Assembly: GCA_004557185.1 (NCBI GenBank) | Contig: SFEP01000018.1 | Span: 1 to 37,784, forward strand | Length of the DNA stretch: 37,784 bases | From: Bacteroidales bacterium | Lineage (GTDB): Bacteria > Bacteroidota > Bacteroidia > Bacteroidales > Bacteroidaceae | Direction: 5' to 3' | Part shown: positions 1-7,857 of the stretch, one piece after another | Layout: the number at the start of each line of letters is the position of its first letter | Numbering within the stretch: position 1 is the first letter of the stretch | The notes under the pieces: model-generated | Seen by the model: the letters and a program-made list of their open reading frames with translations, nothing else | Database searches by the model: none | What the model was told of the DNA's origin: nothing | Translations under genes and position numbers: made by a program

Positions 1-1344
1 CATCTGCATGATGAGGTAGAAGGTGTACTGGAAATGCCGCTCGTTCTGCCGCTCGTCTTTCTTGTCGTGAAAGCGATAGGACACGGAGGCGAGCAGCGAC
101 TTGAGTTCAAGATGGAAGGTGTCGAGGTCGCCGGTGCGCAGGGCTCGGCGCACACGGTCTATCCAGGTGCGGTGCTCCACGTCGTTCTGGGCAAAGTAGC
201 CCGTGGAGAGCATGTTGACGAAGCCCTTGCGAACCTCCTCGTTGGGAAAATCGAGGAGGTATTCTCCGTCCTCACGATTGTATTGCTTGATGGTTAAATA
301 GCCACTCTGGTAAATCATGGGCAGGGGGCGTTGCACGTCGGCCCTGTAGTCTACAAACTCGGAACTGTCGTACCATTTCCCTGCTAATTCGTTGAAGCAC
401 GTGTCGGTGTGCTCGAGCAATTTTTTGAGATAGATGGGCGTACCGGTGCGGAACCAGTAGTCGCGGCGACTGAGCTGATCGAAGCAATTCAGCAAAGAGA
501 ACGGATTGTACACGTCCAGCATTTCTTCACCAAAGTGGTAGCCGTCGTATTGTCTGCGCAGCAGTTGCTTTTCTTCTTCCACGCTCACCCTTTCCCTGGC
601 GGCGAGTTCCGCAATCGGTTCGGCGAAATACGCCTCCATCTCCTCGGCCGTGATGCCGCAGATGCCCTCGTAGCGGAAGTCCATGGTGATGTCCTTGGGC
701 TGGTTGAAACCGCTGAACACACTGATCTGCGAGAACTTGGTGACGCCCGTGAGCATGACGAATCGCAGGTATTCGTCGGCATCTTTGAATACGGAATAGA
801 CACCGCGCAGGATGTTGCGGTTGTTCTCCTCGAAGGTGATTTTGCGGCCGCCCACTTCCAACCACAACTGCTCGTCCATCACGTCGAGCAGGGGTTTGTC
901 ATATTCGTCGATGAGCACGACCACCTTTTGGCCGGTTTTTTCGTAAGCGGCCTTGATGAGCTCGGATAACCGCAGGCCCAAACTCTCCAATCTCTCTGTG
1001 ACGCCATACATCGCCTCCTCTCGCGACAAGAGGCCATGCAGCACGTTCTCCAACTCTCCCGGCTTGGTGTAATTTCCACTGCCGAAAGAGAAATGTATCA
1101 CGGGATGCACATTCCATTCCTGCTCCAGACGCTCCATGGCCAGCCCCTTGAACAGTTCCTTCTTGCCTTGAAAATAGGCTTTGATGGTGGAAAGCAGCAA
1201 ACTCTTACCGAAGCGGCGCGGGCGGCCGAGGCATACCACATTACAGGTAGAGACAAGGTCATAAACCAACTCCGTCTTGTCTACATAAACGAAGTCATCT
1301 TCTCTGATCTTCTCGAAGGTCTGTATACCGATAGGAAATTTCAT
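1..1344 (-). CDS. AAA-ATPase-like / DUF1703-type protein (C-terminus cut by window edge)
   Basis: An open frame of 448 codons runs from the ATG at 1344 to the first base of the window, so the C-terminus is missing. It begins MKFPIGIQTFEKIRED, as in the Bacteroidales AAA-ATPase-like family (PF09820), which usually carries a PD-(D/E)XK nuclease-like DUF1703 tail and is about 500-550 residues long. A Walker A (GRPRRFGKS, residues 40-48) and a Walker B (VVVLIDEYD, 141-149) are visible. The later segment LLRRQYDGYHF is also typical of the family. The cellular role is not established; these genes are commonly multicopy in Bacteroidales genomes and a defence or mobile-element link is only speculation. 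It is transcribed alone from a duplicated promoter region upstream. Family assignment is secure, function is not. Confidence 0.9.
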   Translation of the reverse strand, partial: MKFPIGIQTFEKIREDDFVYVDKTELVYDLVSTCNVVCLGRPRRFGKSLLLSTIKAYFQGKKELFKGLAMERLEQEWNVHPVIHFSFGSGNYTKPGELENVLHGLLSREEAMYGVTERLESLGLRLSELIKAAYEKTGQKVVVLIDEYDKPLLDVMDEQLWLEVGGRKITFEENNRNILRGVYSVFKDADEYLRFVMLTGVTKFSQISVFSGFNQPKDITMDFRYEGICGITAEEMEAYFAEPIAELAARERVSVEEEKQLLRRQYDGYHFGEEMLDVYNPFSLLNCFDQLSRRDYWFRTGTPIYLKKLLEHTDTCFNELAGKWYDSSEFVDYRADVQRPLPMIYQSGYLTIKQYNREDGEYLLDFPNEEVRKGFVNMLSTGYFAQNDVEHRTWIDRVRRALRTGDLDTFHLELKSLLASVSYRFHDKKDERQNERHFQYTFYLIMQM

Positions 1345-1398
1345 ACGCATATATAATATAGGAGCCATTCGCGCAGTGCACAATATACCATTATGCTG

Positions 1399-1429
1399 CA
1401 AAGATAGCGCAAGGTGAGAGGAGGTGAAA
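1399..1429 (-). promoter_or_regulatory. Bacteroidetes-type promoter of the AAA-ATPase gene
   Basis: Read on the minus strand, TATCTTTG (1399-1406) matches the TAnnTTTG -7 consensus. Nineteen bases upstream lies TTTC (1426-1429), one base off the TTTG -33 element. It sits 55 bp before the start codon. It lies inside the first copy of an 84-bp tandem repeat. Confidence 0.65.
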
Positions 1430-1557
1430 AGAAAATGCGGAGCTTTTTCATTTTCTCATCCCGAACCGCAGCCTATCTTATCGAAAGATAGCGCAAGGTG
1501 AGAGGAGGTGAAAAGAAAAGCCGCAGGTTTTTCATTTTCTCAGCCCGAACCGCAGCC
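1400..1557. repeat. 84-bp-period tandem duplication carrying the promoter
   Basis: Bases 1400-1473 and 1484-1557 are two copies of a segment repeated at an exact 84-bp offset, starting AAAGATAGCGCAAGGTGAGA and ending CCCGAACCGCAGCC. Differences cluster in the middle (ATGCGGAGC against GCCGCAGG). The upstream copy carries TATCTTTC instead of TATCTTTG, so its -7 element is degraded while the proximal copy is intact. Both copies keep a GAAAA...TTTTC mini-dyad. Confidence 0.9.
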
Positions 1558-1570
1558 AAGACATAGAGGG

Positions 1571-1614
1571 CACACGCCCCGAGGGTGCGGCGGTGTGCAC
1601 CCTCGGGGCGTGTG
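1571..1614 (-). terminator. Strong stem-loop downstream of the antiporter gene
   Basis: A perfect 18-bp stem (CACACGCCCCGAGGGTGC at 1571-1588 with its complement at 1597-1614) encloses an 8-base loop, 36 bp past the nhaD stop. There is no T-run on the minus strand; a TTTT follows on the plus strand. It probably ends or stabilises the nhaD transcript. Confidence 0.6.
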
Positions 1615-1650
1615 TTTTGGGGGAAGAGAGACGGTCGGGGCGGCGTGGCG

Positions 1651-2997
1651 TCAGAAGCCGAGAACGACCTTCTGCACGTAGTAGGCCAGTATGCCGACGA
1701 GGTAGCCCACGAAGGCTATCCAGGTGATGTGCTTCATGTACCACCCGAAGGTTATCTTTTCCAGACCCATGACAACGACACCGGCGGCTGAGCCTATGAT
1801 GAGCATGGAGCCGCCCACGCCGGCACAGTAGGCCAGGAGTTGCCAGAAGATGCCGTCCTGCGCCATGTCGCCCACGGCAGCCATGGGATACATGCCCATG
1901 CAGCCGGCCACGAGGGGCACGTTGTCTACAATGCTGGAGAGCACACCGATGATGCCCGTCACGAGGAAGTGGTTGCCCTGGAAGGCTACGTCGAGCCCCT
2001 GGCCCAGCAGGGTGAGCGCGCCGATGGTTTCGAGGCAGGCCACCGCCATGAGGATGCCGAGGAAGAAGAGGATGGTACTCATGTCGATGCGCGAAAGCAT
2101 GTTGGTGACGCGACGCTGCGTGCCGCCCTTGTCGCTGGTGTGGGGCAGGTGGCGGTAGAAGACTTCGGTCACCGTCCAGAGCACGCCGAGCACGAGCAGT
2201 ATGCCCACGAAGGGCGGCAGGTGGGTGATGGTCTTGAACACGGGCACAAAGACGAGGCCGCCCACGCCGAGCACAAAGATGAGTTTGCGCTGGCGGTCGG
2301 TGAGCACTTCACTCTCGCTGCGGGTGCAGGCTGTGTCGTGGGTGTCGAGCTTGCCTTTGAGGCCCAGCGACACGATGTAGGCAGGCACCGCCATGGAGAG
2401 GAGCGAGGGAATGAAGATTTCGCTTAACACGCCGGGGGCGGTGATGAGGTTGCGGTTCCAGAGCATAATGGTGGTGACGTCGCCGATGGGCGAGAAGGCA
2501 CCGCCTGAGTTGGCGGCTATCACAACCATCGAGGCATAAAGCAGGCGGTCGTGGTGGTTCTTCACGAGTTTGCGCAGTATCATGACCATCACGATGCTCG
2601 TGGTGAGGTTGTCGAGAATGGCCGAAAGCACGAAGGTGAGGGCACAGATGCGCCACAGCAGGGCACGCTTGCTGCTGGTGCACAGGGTTTGGCGCACAAA
2701 GTTGAAACCGCCGTTCTGGTCGACGAGTTCCACTATGGTCATGGCACCCATGAGGAAGAAGAGCGTGGTGGCCGTGGTGCCAAGGTGGTGCTCAATGATG
2801 CCGCCCACGGTGAGGCCCACGGTAGAGGGGTCGAGACTGGGCACGTATTGTGCGGGGTCGACCATGAAGATCGTCCAGCACAGCACGAACATGAGCAGAG
2901 CAATGGCCGCCTTGTTGATTTTGGTCACACTCTCGAGGGCGATGCAAAGATAGCCGGCGCAGAATACGGCCACGATACACAAGCTTAGTGTCGTCAT
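1651..2997 (-). CDS. nhaD: Na+/H+ antiporter, NhaD family
   Basis: This 448-residue integral membrane protein has about twelve hydrophobic segments and belongs to the NhaD branch of the ion transporter superfamily. It exchanges Na+ or Li+ for protons across the inner membrane, supporting pH and sodium homeostasis. Diagnostic motifs are AILDNLTTSIVMV (residues 126-138), AANSGGAFSPIGDVTT (161-176), and a second discontinuous-helix motif, SSIVDNVPLVAG, in the C-terminal half, as expected from the inverted-repeat fold. Length is normal for bacterial NhaD. The start at 2997 gives a sensible hydrophobic N-terminus. A small unknown gene lies 66 bp upstream on the same strand and may be co-transcribed. 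A strong stem-loop follows the stop. Confidence 0.93.
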   Translation of the reverse strand: MTTLSLCIVAVFCAGYLCIALESVTKINKAAIALLMFVLCWTIFMVDPAQYVPSLDPSTVGLTVGGIIEHHLGTTATTLFFLMGAMTIVELVDQNGGFNFVRQTLCTSSKRALLWRICALTFVLSAILDNLTTSIVMVMILRKLVKNHHDRLLYASMVVIAANSGGAFSPIGDVTTIMLWNRNLITAPGVLSEIFIPSLLSMAVPAYIVSLGLKGKLDTHDTACTRSESEVLTDRQRKLIFVLGVGGLVFVPVFKTITHLPPFVGILLVLGVLWTVTEVFYRHLPHTSDKGGTQRRVTNMLSRIDMSTILFFLGILMAVACLETIGALTLLGQGLDVAFQGNHFLVTGIIGVLSSIVDNVPLVAGCMGMYPMAAVGDMAQDGIFWQLLAYCAGVGGSMLIIGSAAGVVVMGLEKITFGWYMKHITWIAFVGYLVGILAYYVQKVVLGF

Positions 2998-3006
2998 GTC
3001 AGAGTT

Positions 3007-3018
3007 TTCGTTAACGAA
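3007..3018. promoter_or_regulatory. 12-bp perfect palindrome just upstream of nhaD
   Basis: TTCGTTAACGAA reads the same on both strands and lies 9 bp before the nhaD start codon. It could be a small operator or an RNA hairpin around the translation start; a chance palindrome cannot be excluded. Confidence 0.3.
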
Positions 3019-3063
3019 TCGTTTTTAAGGAGTGTTGGTGTGAGTAAAAAAGGTATGTTTTGT

Positions 3064-3453
3064 TCAGTTATCAGATGCTTTGTCGAAGAGGTAGTGCAGA
3101 TCGCCCACGGTTTGCGAGCACATTTCCCACACATACTCGTCGTCGCTCTCGCTCAGTCTGACGAGTGCCTTGTAGGCCTGACGTGCCAGCGCAGCCTCGG
3201 CACTGCGTCTGTGCTGCTGCAGGCTGGTGATGCCGCCGCATATGAGCACATCGCGGTAGAGGTCGACTGCGTGGGCCAGCTGCTGCTGTTGCTCGCAGAA
3301 GCGGGCCAGCTCAAGGCGCTTTTGCAGGCGGGGCAGCCCGGGCTGTGCCTTAGTCATTTGCGCATGCATGTCGTCAAACACCTCGTCGAAGTAATAGTCG
3401 TGCAGGTAGCCTATGCCCTCGGAGGGGCTGGCCGAAAGTATTTTTTCGCTCAT
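3064..3453 (-). CDS. small hypothetical protein upstream of nhaD
   Basis: I do not recognise a family. From the ATG at 3453 (MSEKILSASPSEGIGYLHDY) it encodes 129 residues, soluble and mainly helical by composition, with no signal peptide or membrane segment. An in-frame ATG at 3468 would add MPPPI, but MSEK is the more natural start. The middle reads LPRLQKRLELARFCEQQQQL and could form a short coiled coil; the C-terminus is acidic. A Bacteroidetes promoter with both elements correctly spaced lies about 95 bp upstream on the same strand, supporting a real gene. nhaD follows after 66 bp, so the two may form an operon. Confidence 0.7.
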   Translation of the reverse strand: MSEKILSASPSEGIGYLHDYYFDEVFDDMHAQMTKAQPGLPRLQKRLELARFCEQQQQLAHAVDLYRDVLICGGITSLQQHRRSAEAALARQAYKALVRLSESDDEYVWEMCSQTVGDLHYLFDKASDN

Positions 3454-3547
3454 GATTGGGGGCGGCAAAGGGCCGTGTAGAGGGGGTTTTCAGGTAATCA
3501 ATAAGGTATATTGCACACCCACAGGGCGGTATGCGCAACACAGCGGC

Positions 3548-3578
3548 CAAAATTAAGGCTTTATTTCGTAACAACAAA
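3548..3578 (-). promoter_or_regulatory. promoter of the small gene / nhaD unit
   Basis: On the minus strand TTTG (3575-3578), a 19-base spacer and TAATTTTG (3548-3555) match the Bacteroidetes -33/-7 promoter well. The expected transcript start is near 3541, leaving a leader of about 90 nt. Confidence 0.75.
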
Positions 3579-3697
3579 GTTTTGTGATGCCGTAAAGGCC
3601 ACCCGCTTGGCAGCACAAGGGTTGCAACGTGTGGCCGCCGCGCTGCGCCGTGCGCAAAGTTGCAGCCAAGTCAGGGCGTGTAGTGCGCTTTTTTTCC

Positions 3698-3705
3698 TAC
3701 CTTTG
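3698..3705 (+). promoter_or_regulatory. -7 element of the B12-uptake operon
   Basis: TACCTTTG fits TAnnTTTG and sits just before the cobalamin riboswitch. No clear TTTG -33 element is seen at the proper distance. Confidence 0.6.
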
Positions 3706-3710
3706 CAGCG

Positions 3711-3960
3711 CAACGGTTCGCCAGCCCGCCCTTCTGCGGGCCGCGATGAAAAGGGAAACGGGTGCAAATCCCGTGCAGTCCCGCTGCTGTGAGTCCTTTT
3801 TCCGCCATACCCTGCATCCGCCTCAGCGCGGAGCGTTGGCCGCACAAGCCCCCAGGGCGCGTCCAACGCATGCAGCCACTGCTTGCACACGGCCTTGTGA
3901 GTCGGGCAAGCGGGAAGGTGGGTATGAGCGGGGACAAGCCAGAAGACCTGCCGCTGCTGT
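3711..3960 (+). promoter_or_regulatory. cobalamin (B12) riboswitch
   Basis: The conserved blocks of the cobalamin aptamer appear in order: GATGAAAAGGGAA, then GGGTGCAAATCCCGTGCAG, then TCCCGCTGCTGTGAG (3745-3795 region), a variable P6-type arm, and the B12 box AAGCCAGAAGACCTGCCG (3936-3953). It binds adenosylcobalamin or a related cobamide and normally represses the downstream genes, here btuB and btuG. The aptamer ends more than 300 nt before the btuB start, so the expression platform lies in the following leader. Exact 5' and 3' limits are approximate. Confidence 0.92.
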
Positions 3961-4268
3961 GGCCCACCAGGGCCGTGCCACCCCCGAGGAGGGGCAGGCA
4001 TATTCCCCTTTTATATATACCTTATTTTTACGCAGCCAGGCACGCACCCCATGCGGCTTGCGCCAGAGGCTGGCGGCCCGCGAGCCGCAGGTATTGGCTT
4101 TTCCTGAAATAAGGGGCTACGCTTGGCGTGGCCTCACCCGGAAGCGACACCTGCGCCGACGAGCGGCACAAAGCTTTCCCCTTGAGGGCAAAACGGCTGG
4201 CAACCTGTGTGCAGCAGCCTGATGGCAGAAACCCACTTACGCAGATGCTGCTCTACCCCCATCACTTC
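3961..4268 (+). other. long structured leader between riboswitch and btuB
   Basis: I see no gene here, although the frame upstream of btuB stays open from 4128. The stretch holds GGGG/CCCC followed by TTTTATATATA (3990-4018), a nested hairpin with TGCGGCT/AGCCGCA arms (4052-4089) enclosing CGCCAG-AGG-CTGGCG (4061-4075), a further stem GGCTACGC/GCGTGGCC (4115-4133), and GCAGCA/TGCTGC shortly before the start codon. Part of it probably serves as the riboswitch expression platform. It is longer than I would expect for that role alone. Confidence 0.5.
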
Positions 4269-6293
4269 ATGAGCACCCTGACGAAACCACTGAACCATGG
4301 TTGGCGGCGTGTGGCGGGCATGTGCCTGCTGTGTGCCGCATGGTTGGCGGCGGTGCTGCGCCTGTCGGCCGCCACAGCCACGCCGCTCCCCGTCGACACC
4401 CTTGGCACGGCCGAGGTGGTGGCCTCGGCGTGGCTGCGGGGCATGCGCTCAGCCGCTCCGCTGCAGCATCTCGACTCGGCCGCCGTGCTCCAGCGCGGCA
4501 TCACCGACGTGGGCGACGCCCTCAAGCGCTTTGCCGGCGTCAACCTGCGCGACTATGGCGGAGCGGGCGGTCTGAAAACGGTGAGCGTGCGCGGTCTCGG
4601 CGCCACCCACACCGCCGTGAGCTACGACGGCCTGTGCCTCACCGACACGCGCCAGGGCATGGTCGACCTGCAACGCTTCAGCCTCGACCGTCTGACGGGC
4701 ATCAGCCTCAGCACCCTCGACGCCGCGCCCCTGCTCTGCCCCGTGCGCCATCTGGCCGCCGCCGTGGTCGAACTCAGCACGCAGCGCCACCACTACGCCG
4801 CGGGACTGCACGGCACGGCGGCTCTGCGGCAGGGCTCCTTCGGCACGTGGAACCCCTCGCTCCTACTTGCCACCGCCGTGGGACACCAAGGCGGCGTGAG
4901 CCTGGCGGGCGACTACTTCTACGCTACCAACGACTACCCCTTCACCATTGCCAACGGCGTGGCCTCAGAGCGGGCACGGCGCCAGAACAGCCGCATGCAA
5001 GCCTTCAACGCCGAGGCCGACGCCCGCTTCGCACTGCCGCACGGCACATGGAGCGGCAAGGTGTTTGTGAGCCACGACCACCGCCGTCTGCCAGGGCAGG
5101 TCACGCTCTACAACCCCACGAACAACGAACGTTTGACCGACAACAACGCCTTCGGCCAACTGATGTGGCGCCACCACCGCGGGCCCTGGCAGTGGTATGC
5201 CGCCGCCAAGGGGGGCGCTGTGCAGAGCCATTACACCGACGTCAGTGCGCAGTATCCCGGCGGGAGCCTCAGCCAGTGCTACCGCCAGCGCGAGGCCTAC
5301 GTCACGGCGGGCGCTGCCCTGCAAGCCGCGCCGTGGCTCGCCTTGGCCTACGCCACCGACTACGACCTCGCCACGCTGCGCAGCAACCTGCCCGCCGACT
5401 CGCTGGCCCGCCGCCACCTGTGGCTGCAAAGCCTCTCGCTGCGCCTGAGCCACCGCCGTCTCACCGTCACAGCGCGCGGCGTGCTGCACCTCAGCACCGA
5501 CCGCCGCAACGGCAGCCACGAGGCCGAACACACAGTGCGCATGCTCCCCTCGCTCACAGCGCTGCTCCGACTGGTGGAGCGCCCCTGGAGCTTCACGCTG
5601 CGCGCTGGCTGCAAGCAAACCCTGCGTGTGCCCACCTTCACCGAGCGCTACTACTACCACCTCGGCACAGCCAACCTCAAGCCCGAGCGCGCCGGCCAGT
5701 GGAGCGCGGGCCTCACCCTGCAGGCCTCACCCTCGCACTGCTGGCGCCTGCTGGCCCTCACGGCCGACGGCTACCTCAACCACGTGCGGCAACGCATTGT
5801 GAGCGTGCCCTACAACCTCTTTGTGTGGCGCACGGTGAACCTTGGCCGCTCGCGCACCGCGGGCATCGACGCCACGCTGCAGAGCACCTGGAGCCTGGCC
5901 CGGCGTCACGAACTCCTGCTCGCGGCCAACTACTCGCTGCAGCGCTCCACCGACCGCACGCTGCCCGGCTCCACCACCTACAACCGCCAGCTGCCCTACA
6001 CCCCGCTGCACAGCGGCGCGGCCTCGCTGGCCTGGCAGAACCCCTGGCTCTCGATCGCCCTCCACGCCACGGCGGCCTCAGAGCGCTGGAGCACCCTCGA
6101 ACACACAGCCACCACACGCCTCAAGGGCTACATGGAATGGGGAGCCGCCGCCTGGCGCGACCTGCAGCTGCGACGTGGCAAACTGCAACTCAGGGCCGAC
6201 CTCATCAACGCAGGCAACTGCCGCTACGAGGTGGTGCGCCGCTACCCCATGCCCGGACGCTGCTACAAGGTGGCACTCAGCTACACGTGGTAG
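4269..6293 (+). CDS. btuB: TonB-dependent outer-membrane cobalamin receptor BtuB
   Basis: The protein of 674 residues imports vitamin B12 across the outer membrane using TonB energy. I start at the ATG at 4269 (MSTLTKPLNHGWRRVAGM), because a signal peptide with hydrophobic core follows at once; upstream in-frame ATGs at 4128 and 4245 lie in the leader. After cleavage comes DTLGTAEVVAS, a likely TonB box region, then the plug domain (GDALKRFAGVNLRDYGG, KTVSVRGLGATHTAVSYDG), then a 22-strand barrel ending in the aromatic-terminated strand YKVALSYTW. There is no N-terminal carboxypeptidase-regulatory domain, unlike SusC proteins. The upstream cobalamin riboswitch and the btuG gene 46 bp downstream identify the substrate. 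Codon use is extremely GC-rich, so long open frames appear on other strands. Confidence 0.93.
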   Translation: MSTLTKPLNHGWRRVAGMCLLCAAWLAAVLRLSAATATPLPVDTLGTAEVVASAWLRGMRSAAPLQHLDSAAVLQRGITDVGDALKRFAGVNLRDYGGAGGLKTVSVRGLGATHTAVSYDGLCLTDTRQGMVDLQRFSLDRLTGISLSTLDAAPLLCPVRHLAAAVVELSTQRHHYAAGLHGTAALRQGSFGTWNPSLLLATAVGHQGGVSLAGDYFYATNDYPFTIANGVASERARRQNSRMQAFNAEADARFALPHGTWSGKVFVSHDHRRLPGQVTLYNPTNNERLTDNNAFGQLMWRHHRGPWQWYAAAKGGAVQSHYTDVSAQYPGGSLSQCYRQREAYVTAGAALQAAPWLALAYATDYDLATLRSNLPADSLARRHLWLQSLSLRLSHRRLTVTARGVLHLSTDRRNGSHEAEHTVRMLPSLTALLRLVERPWSFTLRAGCKQTLRVPTFTERYYYHLGTANLKPERAGQWSAGLTLQASPSHCWRLLALTADGYLNHVRQRIVSVPYNLFVWRTVNLGRSRTAGIDATLQSTWSLARRHELLLAANYSLQRSTDRTLPGSTTYNRQLPYTPLHSGAASLAWQNPWLSIALHATAASERWSTLEHTATTRLKGYMEWGAAAWRDLQLRRGKLQLRADLINAGNCRYEVVRRYPMPGRCYKVALSYTW

Positions 6294-6339
6294 TATGCAC
6301 AACGATTTTCAATTCTAACCCTATAATTCTTTTCTACTT

Positions 6340-7428
6340 ATGAAACTTTTTTTCAAGCAAATCATGCTGGCAGCGTGCTGCCTGCTGGCCGGCGGCCTCC
6401 TCACCGGCTGCGACGAGGACAGCGACGTCAATGTGTCTGACTTTGTGCCCGGCCGCGAGGGCGCTTATGTGGTGAACCAGGGCAACTTCTACGGCGGTGT
6501 GACGGGCACCATGAGTTACCTGAACTTTGCCGACGGCAGCGTGACGGGCAACGCTTTCTTCAATGCCAACTCCCAGCACCTGGGCGACACGCCGCAGGCT
6601 CCTGTGCGCTACGGCTCGAAAATCTACATCCCCGTGTTCGAAAGCCAAAAGCTGGCCGTGCTCGACGCCGCCACGCTCTCGCTGCTCAAAATGGTCGACG
6701 TGGCCCATCCCGAGGCCGTGTGTGGCTCAGGCCGCTACGTCTACGTAGCCAGCAACGACGGTCATGTGACGCGCGTCGACACCCTGCTCTACGACACCTC
6801 CGACCCCTTGCCCGTAGGTCCTAATCCCGCAGGCATCGCCGCAGCGGGCGGCCACCTCTACGTGAGCATCAGCGACGGCTACAACTACGCCAACAACTAC
6901 GCCAACGGTCTGCGCGTGGCAGTAATCAACGAGGCCACCTTCACCAAGACGGGCGACATCCCCGTTGGCCTCAACCCCGGACAGGTGCAGGCCGACATGG
7001 CGGGCAACGTGTTCGTGCTGTGCCGCGGCAACTACGCCGACGTCACGCCCAAGGTGATGCGCATTGCAGCCGGCAGCACGTCGGCCGCCGACTTCTGCGA
7101 GGGCAGCCTGATGGCCGTAAGCTACAACACCCTCTACGTGGCCGACGTCAAGGCTGACTACGCTACCAACACCGCCGCCGTCACCATGAAAGCCTTCGAC
7201 AGCCGCCAGAGCGAGGCCCACGAGCTGCAGGACTTTGCCATGTCGCAGTTGCCCGCCATGCCGCAGGCCATCGACGTCAACCCGCTCAACGGCGACCTCT
7301 TTGTGTGCTCCGACAAGGGGCCGCTTGACTACGACAAGGAAGGCCTCGTCTACCAGTACTCAGCCACTGGCACGCTGAAAGCCACCTACAACGTGGGCAT
7401 CCACCCCTTTGGCGTAGCCTTTAAGTAA
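6340..7428 (+). CDS. btuG: surface cobalamin-binding lipoprotein BtuG (beta-propeller)
   Basis: The product is a 362-residue lipoprotein with a signal peptide and lipobox LLTGC (Cys24). The acidic stretch DEDSD right after the lipidated Cys resembles the Bacteroidetes surface-export signal, so it should sit on the outer face. The remainder is a seven-bladed YncE/DUF5074-type propeller, with repeated elements such as YVVNQGNF, IYIPVFESQKLAVLDAATL, YVYVASNDGHVTRVDT and GIHPFGVAFK at the C-terminus. Established work on Bacteroides shows BtuG binds B12 with very high affinity and caps BtuB. Here it follows btuB by 46 bp in the same riboswitch-controlled transcript, which supports the call. A terminator lies 52 bp after the stop. 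BtuCDF genes are not in the window. Confidence 0.9.
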   Translation: MKLFFKQIMLAACCLLAGGLLTGCDEDSDVNVSDFVPGREGAYVVNQGNFYGGVTGTMSYLNFADGSVTGNAFFNANSQHLGDTPQAPVRYGSKIYIPVFESQKLAVLDAATLSLLKMVDVAHPEAVCGSGRYVYVASNDGHVTRVDTLLYDTSDPLPVGPNPAGIAAAGGHLYVSISDGYNYANNYANGLRVAVINEATFTKTGDIPVGLNPGQVQADMAGNVFVLCRGNYADVTPKVMRIAAGSTSAADFCEGSLMAVSYNTLYVADVKADYATNTAAVTMKAFDSRQSEAHELQDFAMSQLPAMPQAIDVNPLNGDLFVCSDKGPLDYDKEGLVYQYSATGTLKATYNVGIHPFGVAFK

Positions 7429-7443
7429 AACGCCCGCCGCCAC

Positions 7444-7460
7444 TCCTTATATATATAGGA
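7444..7460 (+). other. AT-rich intercistronic dyad CCTTATATATATAGG
   Basis: TCCTTATATATATAGGA lies 15 bp after the btuG stop. Nearly the same element occurs at 8801-8817 in the ptb-buk gap. It can fold as a weak hairpin. Function unknown. Confidence 0.5.
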
Positions 7461-7480
7461 AGCGCTGGCTTATGCAATCC

Positions 7481-7522
7481 GTGCCGTGGAAAGACCGCCG
7501 TTTTTCCGCGGCACGCTCTTTT
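7481..7522 (+). terminator. rho-independent terminator of btuB-btuG
   Basis: A 12-bp stem (GTGCCGTGGAAA at 7481-7492 with TTTCCGCGGCAC at 7503-7514, one G-T wobble) with a 10-base loop is followed by GCTCTTTT. Confidence 0.8.
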
Positions 7523-7708
7523 CATCTCCTCCGAAAGGGTGCTGCCACGCTCTCCCGTCACCCGCCGCCCGCCGTCCGGCCCGCCCATGAAGCCCCCTTC
7601 CCGCGTTCGTTGTCAGAAAACGTGAGCAAAATGACGAGTTTCCTGTGGCGAAATTGTTCCATATTGCGCACTTCATGGGATATTGGTGGGTAAAACTTGC
7701 ATATTCGC

Positions 7709-7737
7709 ACCGATTTTGTGCAATTTTTAAAATCGGT
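7709..7737 (+). promoter_or_regulatory. dyad operator-like site inside the ptb promoter
   Basis: ACCGATTTT (7709-7717) and AAAATCGGT (7729-7737) form a perfect 9-bp inverted repeat with an 11-base gap. The left arm overlaps the -33 TTTG and the right arm fills the spacer, the expected place for a dimeric regulator. Confidence 0.5.
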
Positions 7738-7749
7738 TTCGTACTTTTG
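7715..7749 (+). promoter_or_regulatory. promoter of ptb-buk
   Basis: TTTG (7715-7718) and TACTTTTG (7742-7749, matching TAnnTTTG) are separated by 23 bases, slightly longer than usual. The leader to the ptb ATG is about 100 nt. Confidence 0.65.
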
Positions 7750-7857
7750 CGTACCCTTAAAACCCCTTTCTCAGCCTTCCAGGCGGGCACTCGCAGCGGC
7801 AGCACACTTGCCTGTGGCCGCGGTGCAGCACATTTCCATTCGCAAAACTTACACCTT

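Noticed and set aside
4128..4268. Upstream extension of the btuB frame
   Set aside because: It lies inside the structured leader; the signal peptide starts at 4269.
4301..6343. Long arginine/histidine-rich frame overlapping btuB
   Set aside because: It is a high-GC shadow of btuB in another frame; its amino-acid composition is unnatural.
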